A stretch of DNA of 64,000 nucleotides from Cytidiella melzeri (taxonomy: Eukaryota > Basidiomycota > Agaricomycetes > Polyporales > Irpicaceae). Shown piece after piece: positions 34,201-46,435 of the stretch. The notes below the pieces were generated by a model that saw nothing but the letters and a program-made list of their open reading frames with translations, was not told the origin of the DNA and made no database searches. The stretch spans positions 62,001 to 126,000 of the forward strand of contig JABYQR010000093.1 in NCBI GenBank assembly GCA_022592445.1. The letters are read 5' to 3'. The position numbers were made by a program, and so were the translations under genes. How positions within the stretch are numbered: position 1 is the stretch's first letter; every line of letters starts with the position of its first letter.

Positions 34201-37200
34201 GCTATCGGGGAACGCGCCCCCAGCCTTTAGCTTCCGACTGATGCACATATGGATCGACGCTGACGAATGGGTGCAGGTCGTCATGTGGTTCGCGCCGTTG
34301 ATGCTGTATTCGCACCACAACACCAGAGGACATGGTGTGAAGGACCTCACACTTGCCTTGTTCAAGTCGTTGACGCTGCGTGGGTCGTGCATCGCGAGGT
34401 CAAAGATTGAGGAGGCTCAGGACAAGCTGTTCGAGCGACTATGGGGATGGCCGGAGGTGCTGGACACTCTGCAGAGGAATGTGGGCCCTGGCTGTCGGTA
34501 CACACCACCACAGCGCATGCTGAAGAATACCGATATCACGCAATGCGCGTTGGCAAACGTCATCAACTCGGCGTTGGAGGAGGATGACCCAGACACTGTC
34601 GACCCGGAGGTTTGGGCTCGTTCAATCAACAGACGCCCTGCGCCGACGGGGGACGACTTCATCAACGACGAGGGTGTCGACGATCCCGAGGCGGACGACG
34701 AGGAGTTTGGCACAACTCAACGTCCAAGGGTCATCACGGCGGCGCCGTCCAGGGCTGCGCGACGCAGTCAGACATCAGCCCAGGCGGAGGAGGAGGAAAA
34801 GACGAAATCGAAGCAGCCGAAGCAGCCTTTCGACATCGCGCCGTACGTAGAGATCCTCAAGCGTTTCGAGCAGCCATACCCGCTGGTGGTGTTCTGGGCA
34901 GGGAGTGTCCGCAGTGAAATCAACACGATGCTGAACACTGCGAGGCAGGCGCGTGCACAAATCGTTGCGACGAGCGATACGTACATTCTGAACCTCATTG
35001 CTCGCAATCTGATCGACTGGCAGGCATACACGAGCAAGAGCTGGGGGAACATCTCTGGTCAATGGCTCGGGTACGCGCTCCTGGAGGAGCAGGTCATACG
35101 CATGTACCGGCCCCAACTGCTCGCCTCGAGGGAAGGCGCATATGTTCGGCACGTCCTTGGGGAAGCTCTCAAGGAATATCTCAAGAAGGGTGTCGACGCG
35201 TTTCCCTGGGCGGACGGTATCGAGAGCACTTGGGAGGACACGACGATCTTGATGCCCTCGTCGCAGCTCGCGATTATCCAGCGAGATGTGATCAACTACC
35301 GGCGGGAGGCTCGGAAGGAGGTGGAGGATGCGCTGAATCGTGTGCAGAATCTGGCCGCTGCGTCAGCAGACACGTCGGACGGGCGCCTACCAACAAAACC
35401 GGAGGGCAATGCGCCCATTTCGCCCGAGGTGGGGTATGCCCTTCAGGTACTCCGAAGGGTATGTATTTATTGTGTTGTGGTGTGAACGAGATTCTGACTT
35501 ATTCTGCCCATAAGGCTTTGCACTTCAATGTGGAGCGGAACATCTGGTGGCATGAGCACGCACAAATGGAGAAGCTCCCGGACCACGAATTCGACGACTT
35601 GCTGGAAGAGAGGCCTAGCCATGCCGACGACTTCTTTTCGGCTGAGATAAACGATCCAGGAGTTGGCTCGGTTGTGGAAGGACCTGCATTCCGGATGCGT
35701 CATATGAAGGATGGTGTGCCGACGTACGGAGAGCTGCCTTTTGTGAGCCTCTTGCGTGGTTATCGGCAGTTTGTAGTGGAGAACCGTAAGGAGTCCCCGG
35801 CGGCAGCAGCAGAGCGGGAGAAAAGACGTGAGATTCGGAGGGAGATGGTGAGCGTGTTATAGCTGGATGAACTTGTGTGCTGACCACAGGCTATGTATGC
35901 TTCAGAAGGCGAAGGAACGTGAGTCGAGATTGGTGCAGCCGGAGGAGCCAGCGGAGGCAGAGCCGTCAGGGCCGCCAGAAGCGCGGTCTCCACAACGAGC
36001 TACGAGGCGGAGGCAGCCGTCCCCAGTGCAACTGCAATCTGAGGAGCCAGAACCCGCATTGCCCGTGAAGCAGGCGAAACCGAGGCCCAGGCCAGTAGCG
36101 CAGGGAGCTGTGCGGAAGTCGCCCAGTGCGCCGAAGACGCCACCGCGTCGCAAGTCTCGCAGCTCGAGCGAGAAGACGCCGCGGCACAAGAAAAAGCGCA
36201 CCCATTCGGAGTCTGAGCGCGAGAGTGGTGATCCGTCGACCACGACGGATGACGGCCAGGTGAGCAACGTGGAGGAGCAGCGGACGCTGAAGAGACACCG
36301 TGCTTCGACGGTGACGTCGCAAAGCAACCCCTCTGGGGCACAGGAAGCACCGGCAGGCCCTGGGTCAGAGGACGAGTATGACAGTGCGGCCGACCGCTTA
36401 GCAATGGTGCAACTTGCTGAGGCGCTGGAGAAGGGAGATGGGCGAGCTGACGGGATGGACCTGGACGAGCCTGACGCGGACGAGATTGAGCGGCGTGATC
36501 TGGAGGAGGCGAAAAGACGGTCTCTGCAGGATGCGCGTATCAATGCGCAAGGGGCGCTGTCCACACCGGGGGCATCTGGGAGTAGGGACCGCTCTGGAAC
36601 TGTTACGCAACAGAGAAGATCAGAGCGGCCTTCGACGGAAGCAGGTACAGGCACGACCAGTGGCAAGCCGACTTCGCGTGCGCCTTCGACGCCACGGAGG
36701 GCAAATCCTGCTGTCCGAGGGAGCACTGCTGCACCTCCGTCACGGTCAGGATCGGTCTCCCAGCCTGCGCACCCAGGTCGTCGAGAGCACTCTATCGCAC
36801 CTATGTCGCGCTCTGGTTCAATCGCTCCTAGACAAGGGTCTGCGTCGCGCGCAGGCTCGACGGCTCCTGTAGAGGCACCCTTGCGACACCCTGGCCACAT
36901 GCGTGACCCCCCAGAGCCCATTAGCGAACATGCTGATGAGGACCAGGATGCCGACGGAGAACAAGACGAGGAAGAGGACGGGAGGGATGCCGCTGGGCAA
37001 GTCACAACGGACGACGAGGAGGATCGCGTTGCCTCATCTTCACTGACCTCCATTGGCGACGAGGACCAAGGCAGCACGCACGACGATGCGGACCAAGGCA
37101 TGACGCTCGATGACACAGAGCTTGTTGGTACGTTATCATTGGACTCACTACACCGCTACGAGTGCCGGGGCCACCCCGATAGCGAAACAGAACGCTATCG

Positions 37201-38029
37201 GGGTATGGCACTCACAGTGTACCATTGCATGGTACCCCGATAGCGTCCCGTTTTGCTATCGGGCAATGGAGTTACACAGACCAGCACTACTGGGTACCCC
37301 GATAGTGAAACAGAACGCTATCGGGGTACCATGCAATGGTACACTGTGAGTGCCATACCCCGATAGCGTTCTGTTTCGCTATCGGGGTACCCAGTAGTGC
37401 TGGTCTGCGTAACTGGCATTGCCCGATAGCGAAACAGAACGCTATCGGGGTACCACGCAATGGTGCGCTGTGGCACCCATTGCCCGATAGCGTTCTGTTT
37501 CGCTATCGGGCAATGCCAGTTACGCAGACCAGCACTACTGGGTACCCCGATAGCGAAACAGAACGCTATCGGGGTATGCTTTGTGATCGCCTGACTTCGT
37601 GAACGTGTCGCAATCCATTTCTGACAGCTCACACCCATTGCAGATAACTCTCATCAACAGAATGACGATCAACCTGGTAGGTGGACGAGGCCTAACCTGT
37701 GCCTAACTACGCATCTCTGACAACCATCTCTAGTGTCCAACGCTGCTGCTGAGCAGTCGACTGAGCTTGTGGGCGTAAGTCACCTCCATGCTGTGTGTAC
37801 TATTCCTTCTCACGTGTAACAGCCCCGACGCAGTCCTCGTAAGCGGGGGCAGGGCTTGCGCGGACTCGTTGAGGTGAGTCCGTTCCGCTCATGTGGCTCG
37901 CTCTGCTATGGAACTCACATTTGATCGGTCAAGAACGCAACTGGTGTACCTCCTTCCGCCAACATGACCAGTTCAACACCTTCGCAAGCACGCACCGACA
38001 GGGACTACGTTGACAAGAAGTGGGTCTAA
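31262..38029 (+). CDS. ORF-A: large coiled-coil, charged protein of the unrecognised element (copy 1; one frameshift)
   Basis: Eleven exons: 31262-31405, 31456-32294, 32356-33011, 33062-33835, 34277-35458, 35515-35847, 35906-37127, 37644-37676, 37734-37774, 37823-37873, 37934-38029. All joints are in phase, but exon 2 changes frame near 31,780, so the total (5371 nt, ~1,790 codons) is off by one: a real lesion or a base error. The N-terminus is Lys-rich, followed by an acidic stretch (TESEEEDEDEEGGG) and heptad-rich segments around 32.4-32.9 and 33.1-33.4 kb. The middle part (34.3-35.8 kb) is globular, with WF/WW-rich blocks (RNIWWHEHAQMEKL). Exon 7 encodes a long disordered S/P/R/E region with basic nuclear-targeting-like clusters (PRHKKKRTHS). 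Introns 4 (441 bp) and 7 (516 bp) are enlarged by palindromes; the others are about 50 nt. A second copy starts at 63702. No known family recognised. Confidence 0.72.
33859..34210. repeat. seven palindromes inside ORF-A intron 4
   Basis: Members vary in the inner stem in matched pairs (ATAACA/TGTTAT, ATAGCG/CGCTAT). The spacer GGAGGTGGTGAACCCCTCTA or GGCGGCGAATACCTCTA appears forward three times and once reversed (34158-34184). Confidence 0.93.
37177..37575. repeat. seven palindromes inside ORF-A intron 7 with inverted spacers
   Basis: Inner sequences GCGAAACAGAACGC and GCGTTCTGTTTCGC alternate. One spacer (TATGGCACTCACAGTGTACC...) appears at 37202 and reversed at 37323. A second (CCAGTTACGCAGACCAGC...) appears near 37265 and 37512, and reversed near 37388. 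Confidence 0.95.
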
Positions 38030-38820
38030 TACATGTTCTCCCCGTTCATGATTCGCCGTCGCTTCTCTCGCCTCCCCGCTGCTCGCGTTCTTGCCTCCTC
38101 CAACGCCTTTGTTCCTCACCACACGCACGCACGTTTCGTCCGCCGCCTTGCATGGCCACATTTCTACATTACTCGCTACCCATCTCGCATAACATACTCG
38201 TCTCTTTATAATACGCACGCACTTTATCTCTTACTGTATCTTAATGCCAATGTGTTCGCATCATGATGTCCCCAATTCATCGACGCCGCTCTGAGACTAA
38301 AGCCCGTGCAATTTGTGTCCCTGAACTTCGAATTCGGTTGTAAGGCACATCTGCTCCTTGCTCGCTCCAACCCTTCACCCATGTTTCAGGAAATTGATCC
38401 GATGTCCGCTCGCTAATCCTCAATACACCAATCACAGTGAACGCGCCAAGCACCCGGTGTTCGTTCTCATCCATCCCTTTCTTACTATTCGTCTGCTACA
38501 CTCCGCGCGTGTCTGTAACTTTGCGAAATCCAGTTATAGCTGCATCTCGCTTGGCTCTCATGTTCCTGTCAACTAGCCTCATCGCTTGTAGGTAGCCGAT
38601 ATTCTTACTGGCGGCGCATGCATAAATTCAGACTGCATCCCGACAGTCATCCCTTTCGTCTTCGCCGCCTTCACAATCCTCTCATACCCTTCCACACCTC
38701 GCAGACTCTCTTGCTTTGCCACCTCGCTTTGTCCAGCAACTCGCCCAATCTCGCATCAAATGGAACAGTTAGTGTCTCATTACACCCACTTCCCACCAAG
38801 CAATCTACTCAACATTGTAT
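38030..38820 (+). other. intergenic/promoter region between ORF-A and ORF-B
   Basis: No coding unit supported. A TTTATAATA box lies near 38205. An ATG at 38760 opens a 22-codon frame (MEQLVSHYTHFPPSNLLNIV) that would join ORF-B only with a frame change, so it may be the true start with a lesion or an unrecognised junction. Confidence 0.4.
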
Positions 38821-41800
38821 ATGCATAGCCCCTCAGAGTACCTCGCCGACGCTTTCCCCGACTTAGGTGACATCGTCGAACCATTCCTGACCGATGACAC
38901 CTATAGTCAGGACGACGTTCTTTGCGGCCTGACACAGGAACCTGGCGCTCGCGAGAATCACGTCGCAGCACTTAAGGCGCAGAGAATGTCCAGCATCAAG
39001 CTCTCACAGCTCGAACGCTGGTACACCACCCAAGCCGCCAATAAGGCAATGCATTCGATGCATTCCTTGCAACAGGTTCAGATCGACGACCAGTACATGT
39101 TTCCTCACGACGAGCCTAGTCTCAGGTTTCAGGCAAATGACTCGTACCTCGACGCGCTGGTATTGGTTCCGAACACGTTCGGTCTCGACGCTCTCCTCCC
39201 TCGTCTTCCACCGGACGCAGGCTTCGCCCTTGAGTTGGATCTCCTTCGCAGAGCAAAGTCGTTCCGCTACAAGCACGGTAGACTTGGCTTCGCACCCAAG
39301 GACTCCATGCTGTACCTCGGTCGCTGCCGTCAGGAAGAGATCTGGCTCGTTTGGACAAGCGTCCTCCCAGTAAACGTTATTGGACAGCCAGACCGCACTA
39401 CTCCACGCAAGGTTGACACAACACTTCCACACGACCTGTACATCATCACGCTGATGTTTCTCGTGCTTACTATGCACGAGGCAGGTATTCAGGACATTGC
39501 CGTCAATGGTGCAAGGTACCCAGAGGACCTCCAAAGCATCGACGCGGTTAAAAACAGCACAAATCTTCTGTAAGTCGAGCCTTTAAATTTGTCTGTTTAT
39601 TCCCTTATTGGCCCCAAATGGCACTATGCATACCGGTTAGGTCTGCTCAAGCGCCCTCCCGATAGCAATACGGATTGCTATCGGGTTCGCGCTTAGCCCC
39701 GGTTCACTCGTTCTCCCGATAATGAAATGTTTCGTTATCGGGGAAACGCCCGATAATGAAACATTTTGTTATCGGGACACCAGCCTTATTGGTTCAGTAT
39801 GCAATATGAAAATCGCGCTATGTCCCCAGCCATGTCGCCCCCGATAACAGAACAAATCGCTATCGGGAGAACGAGTGAACCGGGGCTAAGCCTGAACCCG
39901 ATAGCAATTCGTATTGCTATCGGGCCATGGCGTAATTCTGCCTACCTCAGGCATCACAACAGTGGTGGCAGAATACTATCAGGCTTGCATTGTTCTTCTT
40001 CGCCCCTTCTACCTCAATTTGATACTGCTTCTCAGCTAACAATTACTTACCCATTCAGTAATCGTCTCAACGTTGCGCTTGGATACCAGGATCTGCGCAA
40101 ACTTCATAATACTATACAGCGCCGCTTCGACTCATGGCTCGACCAAGCACCCGCCTCATGGAAGAATATCATAGAAGGCCGTTATCCAATCGTTATCTCG
40201 GCGGCATGCGGTCAAAACTGGCATTTCCACGCAAACGTTCCCGATGCAAACAGCGATTTGCTTGGTGCGGAGATAGGGACTTCAGAGAAATCCGCTTCAT
40301 GAGCGTAGCCTTCGCCACAGAACTCGCGTACGTTCCTCACTGCCACACGTCTTCAGTAGCTAACATTCATCTTCCTCATCACAATCTTTCAGAATCTATC
40401 GCTGCGAAAACTTCCAACCCATCCCAATCGACGACCTCATCGAACTCCAAATGTACGCTAACGATCAGCCAATCTACGACCACTGGGATCCAGAACTTCG
40501 CGAACAGGTCAACCTAGAACACTTCCCCCTCTATCACGAGGCTACAGGCGACGAAATTCCAGTATACCGCACTAACGGTACCCGCCTCCATCGCCACTCC
40601 TTCAACATCATCCACGACGAAGACCCCTGCCCCTCCCTGTTCAACCTCCGCACAGTAAACGAATTCCTCCAAGGCTTCGCAGAAGAAGACGACATGGATG
40701 TAGACAACAATCTCGCTCCAACCTCTGCTGGCGTCCAGTTCTTCCCACAGGCTTCCTCGGTTCCGTCGGCCACTACCAGGCAGAAAAACTTCCAGTCCCA
40801 TTCTACCCAATCCTACGCAAAATATCTCGCACTATGGTCTCAACAACAACAACAACAACAACTTCGACAACAATGCTCCAATCACTCAGCCCGTCATTGG
40901 CTGCTCCAGTCAAGCTTACAACACCGCTTTCCATCGCATCCGCTTCCGCACTTCTTCACACGACGCTCAGCTCGCTCAGGTAACCGCTTTCGGCGCTGCT
41001 CCATTCGCAACATCCACCAAGGAAAAAGAAAAGTCCGCAAAACTGCGCAACGGCTAGAAGATTACGGTCTCCCTTTCACAAGGCTAAAGGCAAAACTCGC
41101 TGACGCTGCCCTCAACACAAACATTCGCTTGGAAAACGTCTACCACGTCGATCTCGCAGCAATTCACGACAACTCCCGTACCGCTGAGTACGCTCCTTCA
41201 ATGCCTCCCATTCACATGTCCTCCGTCTCAACTCATCCGCTTACTTCATCTAGGGGTCTCTTCAACCAACTCGTCCTGCCACTCTGCAACGCTTGGGGCC
41301 ATCCCTCCGTTATAACAGAGCTGACAAAACATCTCGTCATCCTTCGTCCAGCCGTACTCATCTCTCTCCTCATCCCTGACATCCTGCATTTGCTCATCAC
41401 ATATTCTTACAGGCTTATCCAAACCTCTACCTCTGGACCTCTTATCCAATCGCTTCAGCCATGGAAGCCCTTTTCCGCCAAATGAGATCAGCCATTGCTG
41501 ACATTCCACCACCAGGCGCACACCAGGACCTCGACGACGACGACGAAAACGCAAGAGCTCAACAAGCTGTTCTCGCAGATCTAAGCATGAAACATTGCTA
41601 CCTCGTAGAGATGACCGCAATGCTCGAGCGCTGCGCAAACTACGGTCAAACCGGCAACGTCCGCGTCATCACTCGCACTCTCATGGACTACTTCGGCCTC
41701 TCCGCCGTCATCCTCCGTGGCTCGTTGCCTTACCTCAACAACCTCGTCAACTTTGGAATTCAGGATAAGCGCTCAGTCGTCGTTATTAATCTGACTCAGT

Positions 41801-43926
41801 GGCCTAGGGACAAGTTCAAGCAGCTCCTCACATCCGCCAGCGCCTCCATCCAGTTCCACTACGGACCAAAAATGTCGGAGGTAGGTACAATCCTCATTAC
41901 AAACTTCTCCCAATGTGTCCGCAACACCACTTCGCTCGCTTTCCCTATAACGATTCGTTTTGCTATCGGGCAATGTAGCTTCTTGTCAACGCTGTCGCAG
42001 TGATTCCCGATAGCGAAACAACTGCTTATCGGGAAATCACTGCGACAACGTTGGCGAGAGGCTGCATTGCCCGATAGCAAAACGATTGCTTATCGGGGAA
42101 ACACGAACTGCCACCTCGAGCCCAACCCATGCTCGCGTCGCCCGTCCCGATAGTGTTTCCTTCCACTATCGGGCATTTCCTGATTCTCATCCTAATACTA
42201 ATTTCGCATTCTGTCTTCAGTACTATATCTCGGTGTTTCGCATATACCACGCCTACTTGCACACAAACCCAGTGGACTATCCAAACTACACAAACAATCA
42301 ACTCTTTCGATCAATCCTATCCATATTCGACGCCTGCGTCTCGCAGTTCATAGAAGACACCGTCAGCTTCGTCCACGACAGGCTCAAGCCTGAGCTCAAA
42401 AGGCAACGTCGGTCCCAAAGGCGCCCCATCCAGCAATTGGCAGAATTGCGCAACAAGCACCTCAAGATCTGGGTTGCAAGTCCAAACCCCCTCAGCCTCG
42501 CAGACGTAGAGGCAGGCTCTCACCTCACAGTCGCTGTTCGCGCAGACGGTCTCACAGACAAAGGCCTTCCTCTCGTCATCCTCGACAGGTATTCCTACAC
42601 AGCAATGGCACAGGACTTCCTCAAGTTCGCAAAGACAACAAACAACCGCGGAATGGCTCCTCCATTCACCTCAGGCCATCAGTCGCTGAAACTCCTCAGA
42701 GTCGCTTACGCAGTTGTAAAGGGCTCCCTCTCAAATCACAACCAGGCAGTACGCGATAAAATGGTCATAGAGGCCATCAAGACAGTCCTCATCAAGCAAC
42801 ACGTCCACTTCATCCCATGGAGCCCAGACGCTAACGGTGTAGAACAGCCATCCAGAACAATCTCCCCCTCCGCCTGGCGCCTCGTAGAGGCAGACCTCAC
42901 TGTCACAACTCCCGCCGCAACTCGCCCTCTTCTCATAGCTGACAACTCCCCAGTCGGTCGCGCAAGGAACGCAATTACACTCGCACGCCGCACTTCAACA
43001 ACTGCACCTTGGTCCGCCATCGGTATCAAAATGTCAAACTTCAAGGAAATAATCGGAAAGCGCTCCCGCCCGTCGGACTTGGCATACGCAGCTTCCGTCT
43101 TCCCTGAATCCACTAAAAACAAAGACAACAACGCTTGGGTCAAGCAACAGTACGATTGGACAATCGCAAACCTCGACATGTCAAAGCCCTCTCACCGTGT
43201 CATCCTTTACGCAGCTCGCATCTGCATCGCCACACTCCCTGACATATTCATCGACGCAGATCACACTTTCCCAAAGAAAACCTCTTGGCACGAAGACGAC
43301 GCCCTACAGGCTATGCGCAACGCTCCAATCCTCAACAAAGACGACAGAAAGGGTCACAAAAACCCTGATTTCGTCTTCACTCCAATCATCGCCATGGCCA
43401 TCGGCCTCCTCGAACCTGCTTCTCCACTCGGCACCACTTACGCAGTATCAGGCAATCTCAGCAGTTCTTGGTCAAAAAAGCACGGTACAACTCCACCCAC
43501 TACTCCGCCCATCATAACACTTACTGACTCCGCTCCAAAGGTCACAAGGGCGTATGCGCCGACTTACTCACTCGCTTCGGCCTCTGCACTCCGAGAAGAC
43601 CATTCAAAGGTTCCCCAAAGGGAAGCTGGAAAATGAAGTCACACAACGAGCTCGAGGTCCTCTGTCGCCAGTTCGAACGTCTCATCAACACAGACTCCGC
43701 TTACGGCGTGCAAAGAGCCGTCGCAGCGTTGTGCGGGCCTCAAATCCTCTCACGCATCGTCGCAAAAGGCTTGTTGGGCGCATGGGTCAGTATGCCTGTA
43801 CCAGTAAACTCCGGTCAGAAACGTCCACGTGTAGACTGCAATCAGAGCAGCGATATAGAGATGGACGACGAACCCCAGAAGAGGCCTCGCCAAGGATCCC
43901 CCGACGTAATCGACTTGGATGACTGA
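38821..43926 (+). CDS. ORF-B: second large protein of the unrecognised element
   Basis: Clear exons: 38821-39569, from 40059, 40393 to about 40700, 41413-41880, 42221-43484 and 43541-43926. Phases agree at the flanks of the two long introns and at the last intron. Joints between 40.15-40.30 and 40.70-41.41 kb are unresolved because coding-like sequence changes frame, by small introns or lesions. Roughly 1,400 codons in all. The protein has no motif I recognise. The 42.2-43.5 kb exon is a long, well-folded-looking segment (e.g. SHRVILYAARICIATLPDIF, FVFTPIIAMAIGLLEPASPL). The C-terminus has two KRPR clusters and ends SPDVIDLDD, which closely resembles a SUMO-interacting motif. Two introns (489 and 340 bp) hold palindromes. 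A decayed inverted relative lies at 44600-45400. Confidence 0.65.
39657..39925. repeat. five palindromes inside the first ORF-B intron
   Basis: Members include CCCGATAGCAATACGG..GCTATCGGG and CCCGATAATGAAACAT..TTATCGGG. The spacer GCGCTTAGCCCCGGTTCACT at 39689 reappears reversed at 39868. Confidence 0.93.
41942..42172. repeat. four palindromes inside the fourth recognised ORF-B intron
   Basis: Starts near 41942, 42006, 42070 and 42147. Around 42006 the symmetry extends into both flanks (CGCTGTCGCAGTGATT against AAATCACTGCGACAACG), giving a ~60-bp imperfect palindrome. Confidence 0.9.
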
Positions 43927-44599
43927 ACCCTCATACGTTCAACGCCACCGCCCTCTTCACCACACAAATGTCATGCTCATACAAATGTCTGTATAATCTG
44001 TAATCTTTACATGTAATTCATTCCTTCATCCACAACATCAATCTGCTCGTACCTCTGTGCCCGCTGTGCATGTTCTCCTCTGAAAGTCCCAATGCTCATT
44101 GCTGCCCGATGACTAAATCTCCCACTATAACGAAAACCGGCTGATCTTATATCACTGCGTGCAGCCCGGAAAGCACTCCATCATTCCTGATATATCCACT
44201 ATACTTCCATATCATTGCTGTCGCTGTGTTATTGCTCGTCTGGTGTTTTCCCTTATCCCCCGATAACGTGTTCGTTCGCTATCGGGCTACTCTGCAATGT
44301 TATCAGTCTGCGGAACGTTACTCAGCTCATATCCCGAAACCTTCCTCAACAGCTCGTCTCATAAAACATAGCCAACAACGATAACCCGTTCCCCCGATAA
44401 CGCGCTGTTCACTATCGGGAAATTGCTCCGTGTTGCAAAAATGCATTACTCTCATACACCTGCCATTCACCTCCTCACCCCACATCACTCTCACCAATAT
44501 GGTCTTCAGTCCTTCACAACTCATAGTGAACAACTCCCTACATATCCGCATTTCAAAAAGGATTTTCACATCACTCACTACATGTCGTCGCTTTTATTA
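43927..44599. other. ORF-B 3' flank with two palindromes
   Basis: Palindromes at about 44258-44287 and 44391-44419. No coding sequence supported. Confidence 0.6.
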
Positions 44600-45400
44600 C
44601 TACTCGGGTGGCAAGATAACAGGCCCAAGCGCCCCCGTCGCAATCAGTTGCGCAAGCACAGATGGACCACAAAGCTCCCCAATCGCCTGGTGCGCTCCAT
44701 TCACAATATCATTAGCCAACGCGTCCTCAAACACCTCCCCACTATGCCTAAGCTCCTCGCGGCTCTTCATCCGCCACTTTCCAGGCCCCCTATAAGAAAC
44801 GGCGCAGTAGCGTGGCAAAGTCCAAACGCACAAGCAGCGACGCAACCACCCCCTTCGGCCCTGTTCATCACACATAAAACGTAAGCACTCTTCTCCCCCC
44901 CTATAACACTTATCACTCACCGTGGCATCTAATCCAATCATTAGGAACAATTGTCCCCTGCATGCTTCGCTCTCCAAGAGGCGAATCCCAGTGCAGTAGC
45001 CCAAGCCCCATCGCAACAACGCCCAGAAAAACTGACCGCGCCCTAATCCTCCGCGGTAACTCAACAACAGGCGCAGCCTGCATTGCTGCCAACGCCTCCT
45101 GCTCCGTCCATGCTTCACGCGCCTCAAACTGGTGCCCCTGTCCATGAAATGCCTCGGCATCGTCGCAACGCACAACCTCGCAGCGTACAACACAGCTCGG
45201 TGCGCGCCATCCCTCATGCTGAAGTTCCCAAGCACCCACAGGTAGTGCTCCTGCACCCATGCCGCGTGCCGCCACGGATGCCGCAAAAGCATAACCCCCT
45301 CGTACGCCAGCTCAACAGGCATCGTCCCTTCCCCACAATCTCCCGCATCTCCTCAACCGGCACCGAAAAAATCTCCCACAGGTCGTTATTCATGTTCCTG
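44600..45400 (-). pseudogene. decayed inverted relative of the ORF-B C-terminal region
   Basis: The minus strand reads AHRAVLYAARLCVATMPRHF, REAWTEQEALAAMQAAPVV, FLGVVAMGLGLLHWDSPLG and, after an intron-like GTGAGT..ACAG gap, KWRMKSREELRHSGEVFED to GELCGPSVLAQLIATGALG. These align in order with ORF-B. Frame changes occur between blocks and a TAG interrupts the third. The protein similarity is moderate, so this is an older, divergent family member. Confidence 0.7.
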
Positions 45401-45979
45401 CACTAACCGTCATTTCCATCGCACACAGTGAGTACACGTCCTCAACTCACCAAGACGCTGCAACAATCCTTCCAGATTCTCCAGGGTAGACGCGGGGAAT
45501 CACAACACAATCCCCCCCGAACTCTCACCGTCTTATACTGTTTCTGACATTACACATTCCTTAGTCATCCATACCAACTCGGCTACTTGACACCTCCGAG
45601 AAACCACGCCCTACAACAATGACCCTCGCCAAGCACCTCGTGCTCCCCTACGTGGGAATAACACACCTATTCACGCACGTACATGCACACTACACTCTAC
45701 ACGCATTCCACATCCGTACATACCAATCTCACAATTACCTGTCATCGCCAGTCACTATCCACACGCCCCTATTTACACATGCCTCTGATGACACAGCCAT
45801 CCGTCAATAGTGTTCATGTTCTTTGCACTTGTACATAACACTTACGTATGTAAGTATCTATCCCTGTATACGTAACACTCTACACCGTATCCCGCTGTCA
45901 CAGCATTCCAGCTCAGCACTGCCCTTTATTTCCCACGTGACCTACGTACTCCACGTCATTAGTTTCACCATGTTACTGG
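45401..45979. other. no feature recognised
   Basis: C-rich on the plus strand, without a supported gene. Possibly the rest of the decayed inverted element. Confidence 0.4.
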
Positions 45980-46435
45980 TCCCCGATAACGTTCTCTCCC
46001 GCTATCGGGGAAGCCCATACTCTTCCTCAAGGCGCGTTGTCATCTCGTCGCTCAGACTCTTCCCACCCCGATAACGTTTCTCTTGTTATCGGGGAAACCC
46101 ATACTCTTCCATAAGGCGCGTTGTCATTCGTCGCTCAGACTCTTCCTCACCCCGATAACGTTCTCTCCGCTATCGGGGAAGCCCATACTCTTCCATAAGG
46201 GTGTTGTCTTGTCGTCGCTCAGACTCTTCCTCACCCCGATAATGTTCTCTCTTGTTATCGGGAAACCCATACTCTTCCTAAGGCCCGTTGTCTTGTCGTC
46301 GCTCAGACTCTTCCTCACCCCGATAACGTTTCTTTCGTTATCGGGGAACCCATACTCTTCCTTAAGGCGCGTTGTCTGTCGTCGCTCAGACTCTTCCTCA
46401 CCCCGATAACGTTCTGTCTCGTTATCGGGGTAACT
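45980..46435. repeat. tandem palindrome array with ~83-bp period
   Basis: Six CCCCGATAACGTTCTCTC..TATCGGGG-type palindromes are separated by a conserved spacer (CCCATACTCTTCC..AAGGCGCGTTGTC..CGTCGCTCAGACTCTTCC). All are in one orientation, unlike the intronic clusters. Confidence 0.92.

Noticed and set aside
35902..37116. 404-codon minus-strand Ser-rich frame
   Set aside because: Shadow of ORF-A exon 7. The plus-strand exon has in-phase splice joints on both sides.
31262..43926. Starship-type element with a tyrosine-recombinase captain
   Set aside because: No tyrosine-recombinase motifs were seen in ORF-A, ORF-B or ORF-S, and the gene layout does not match.
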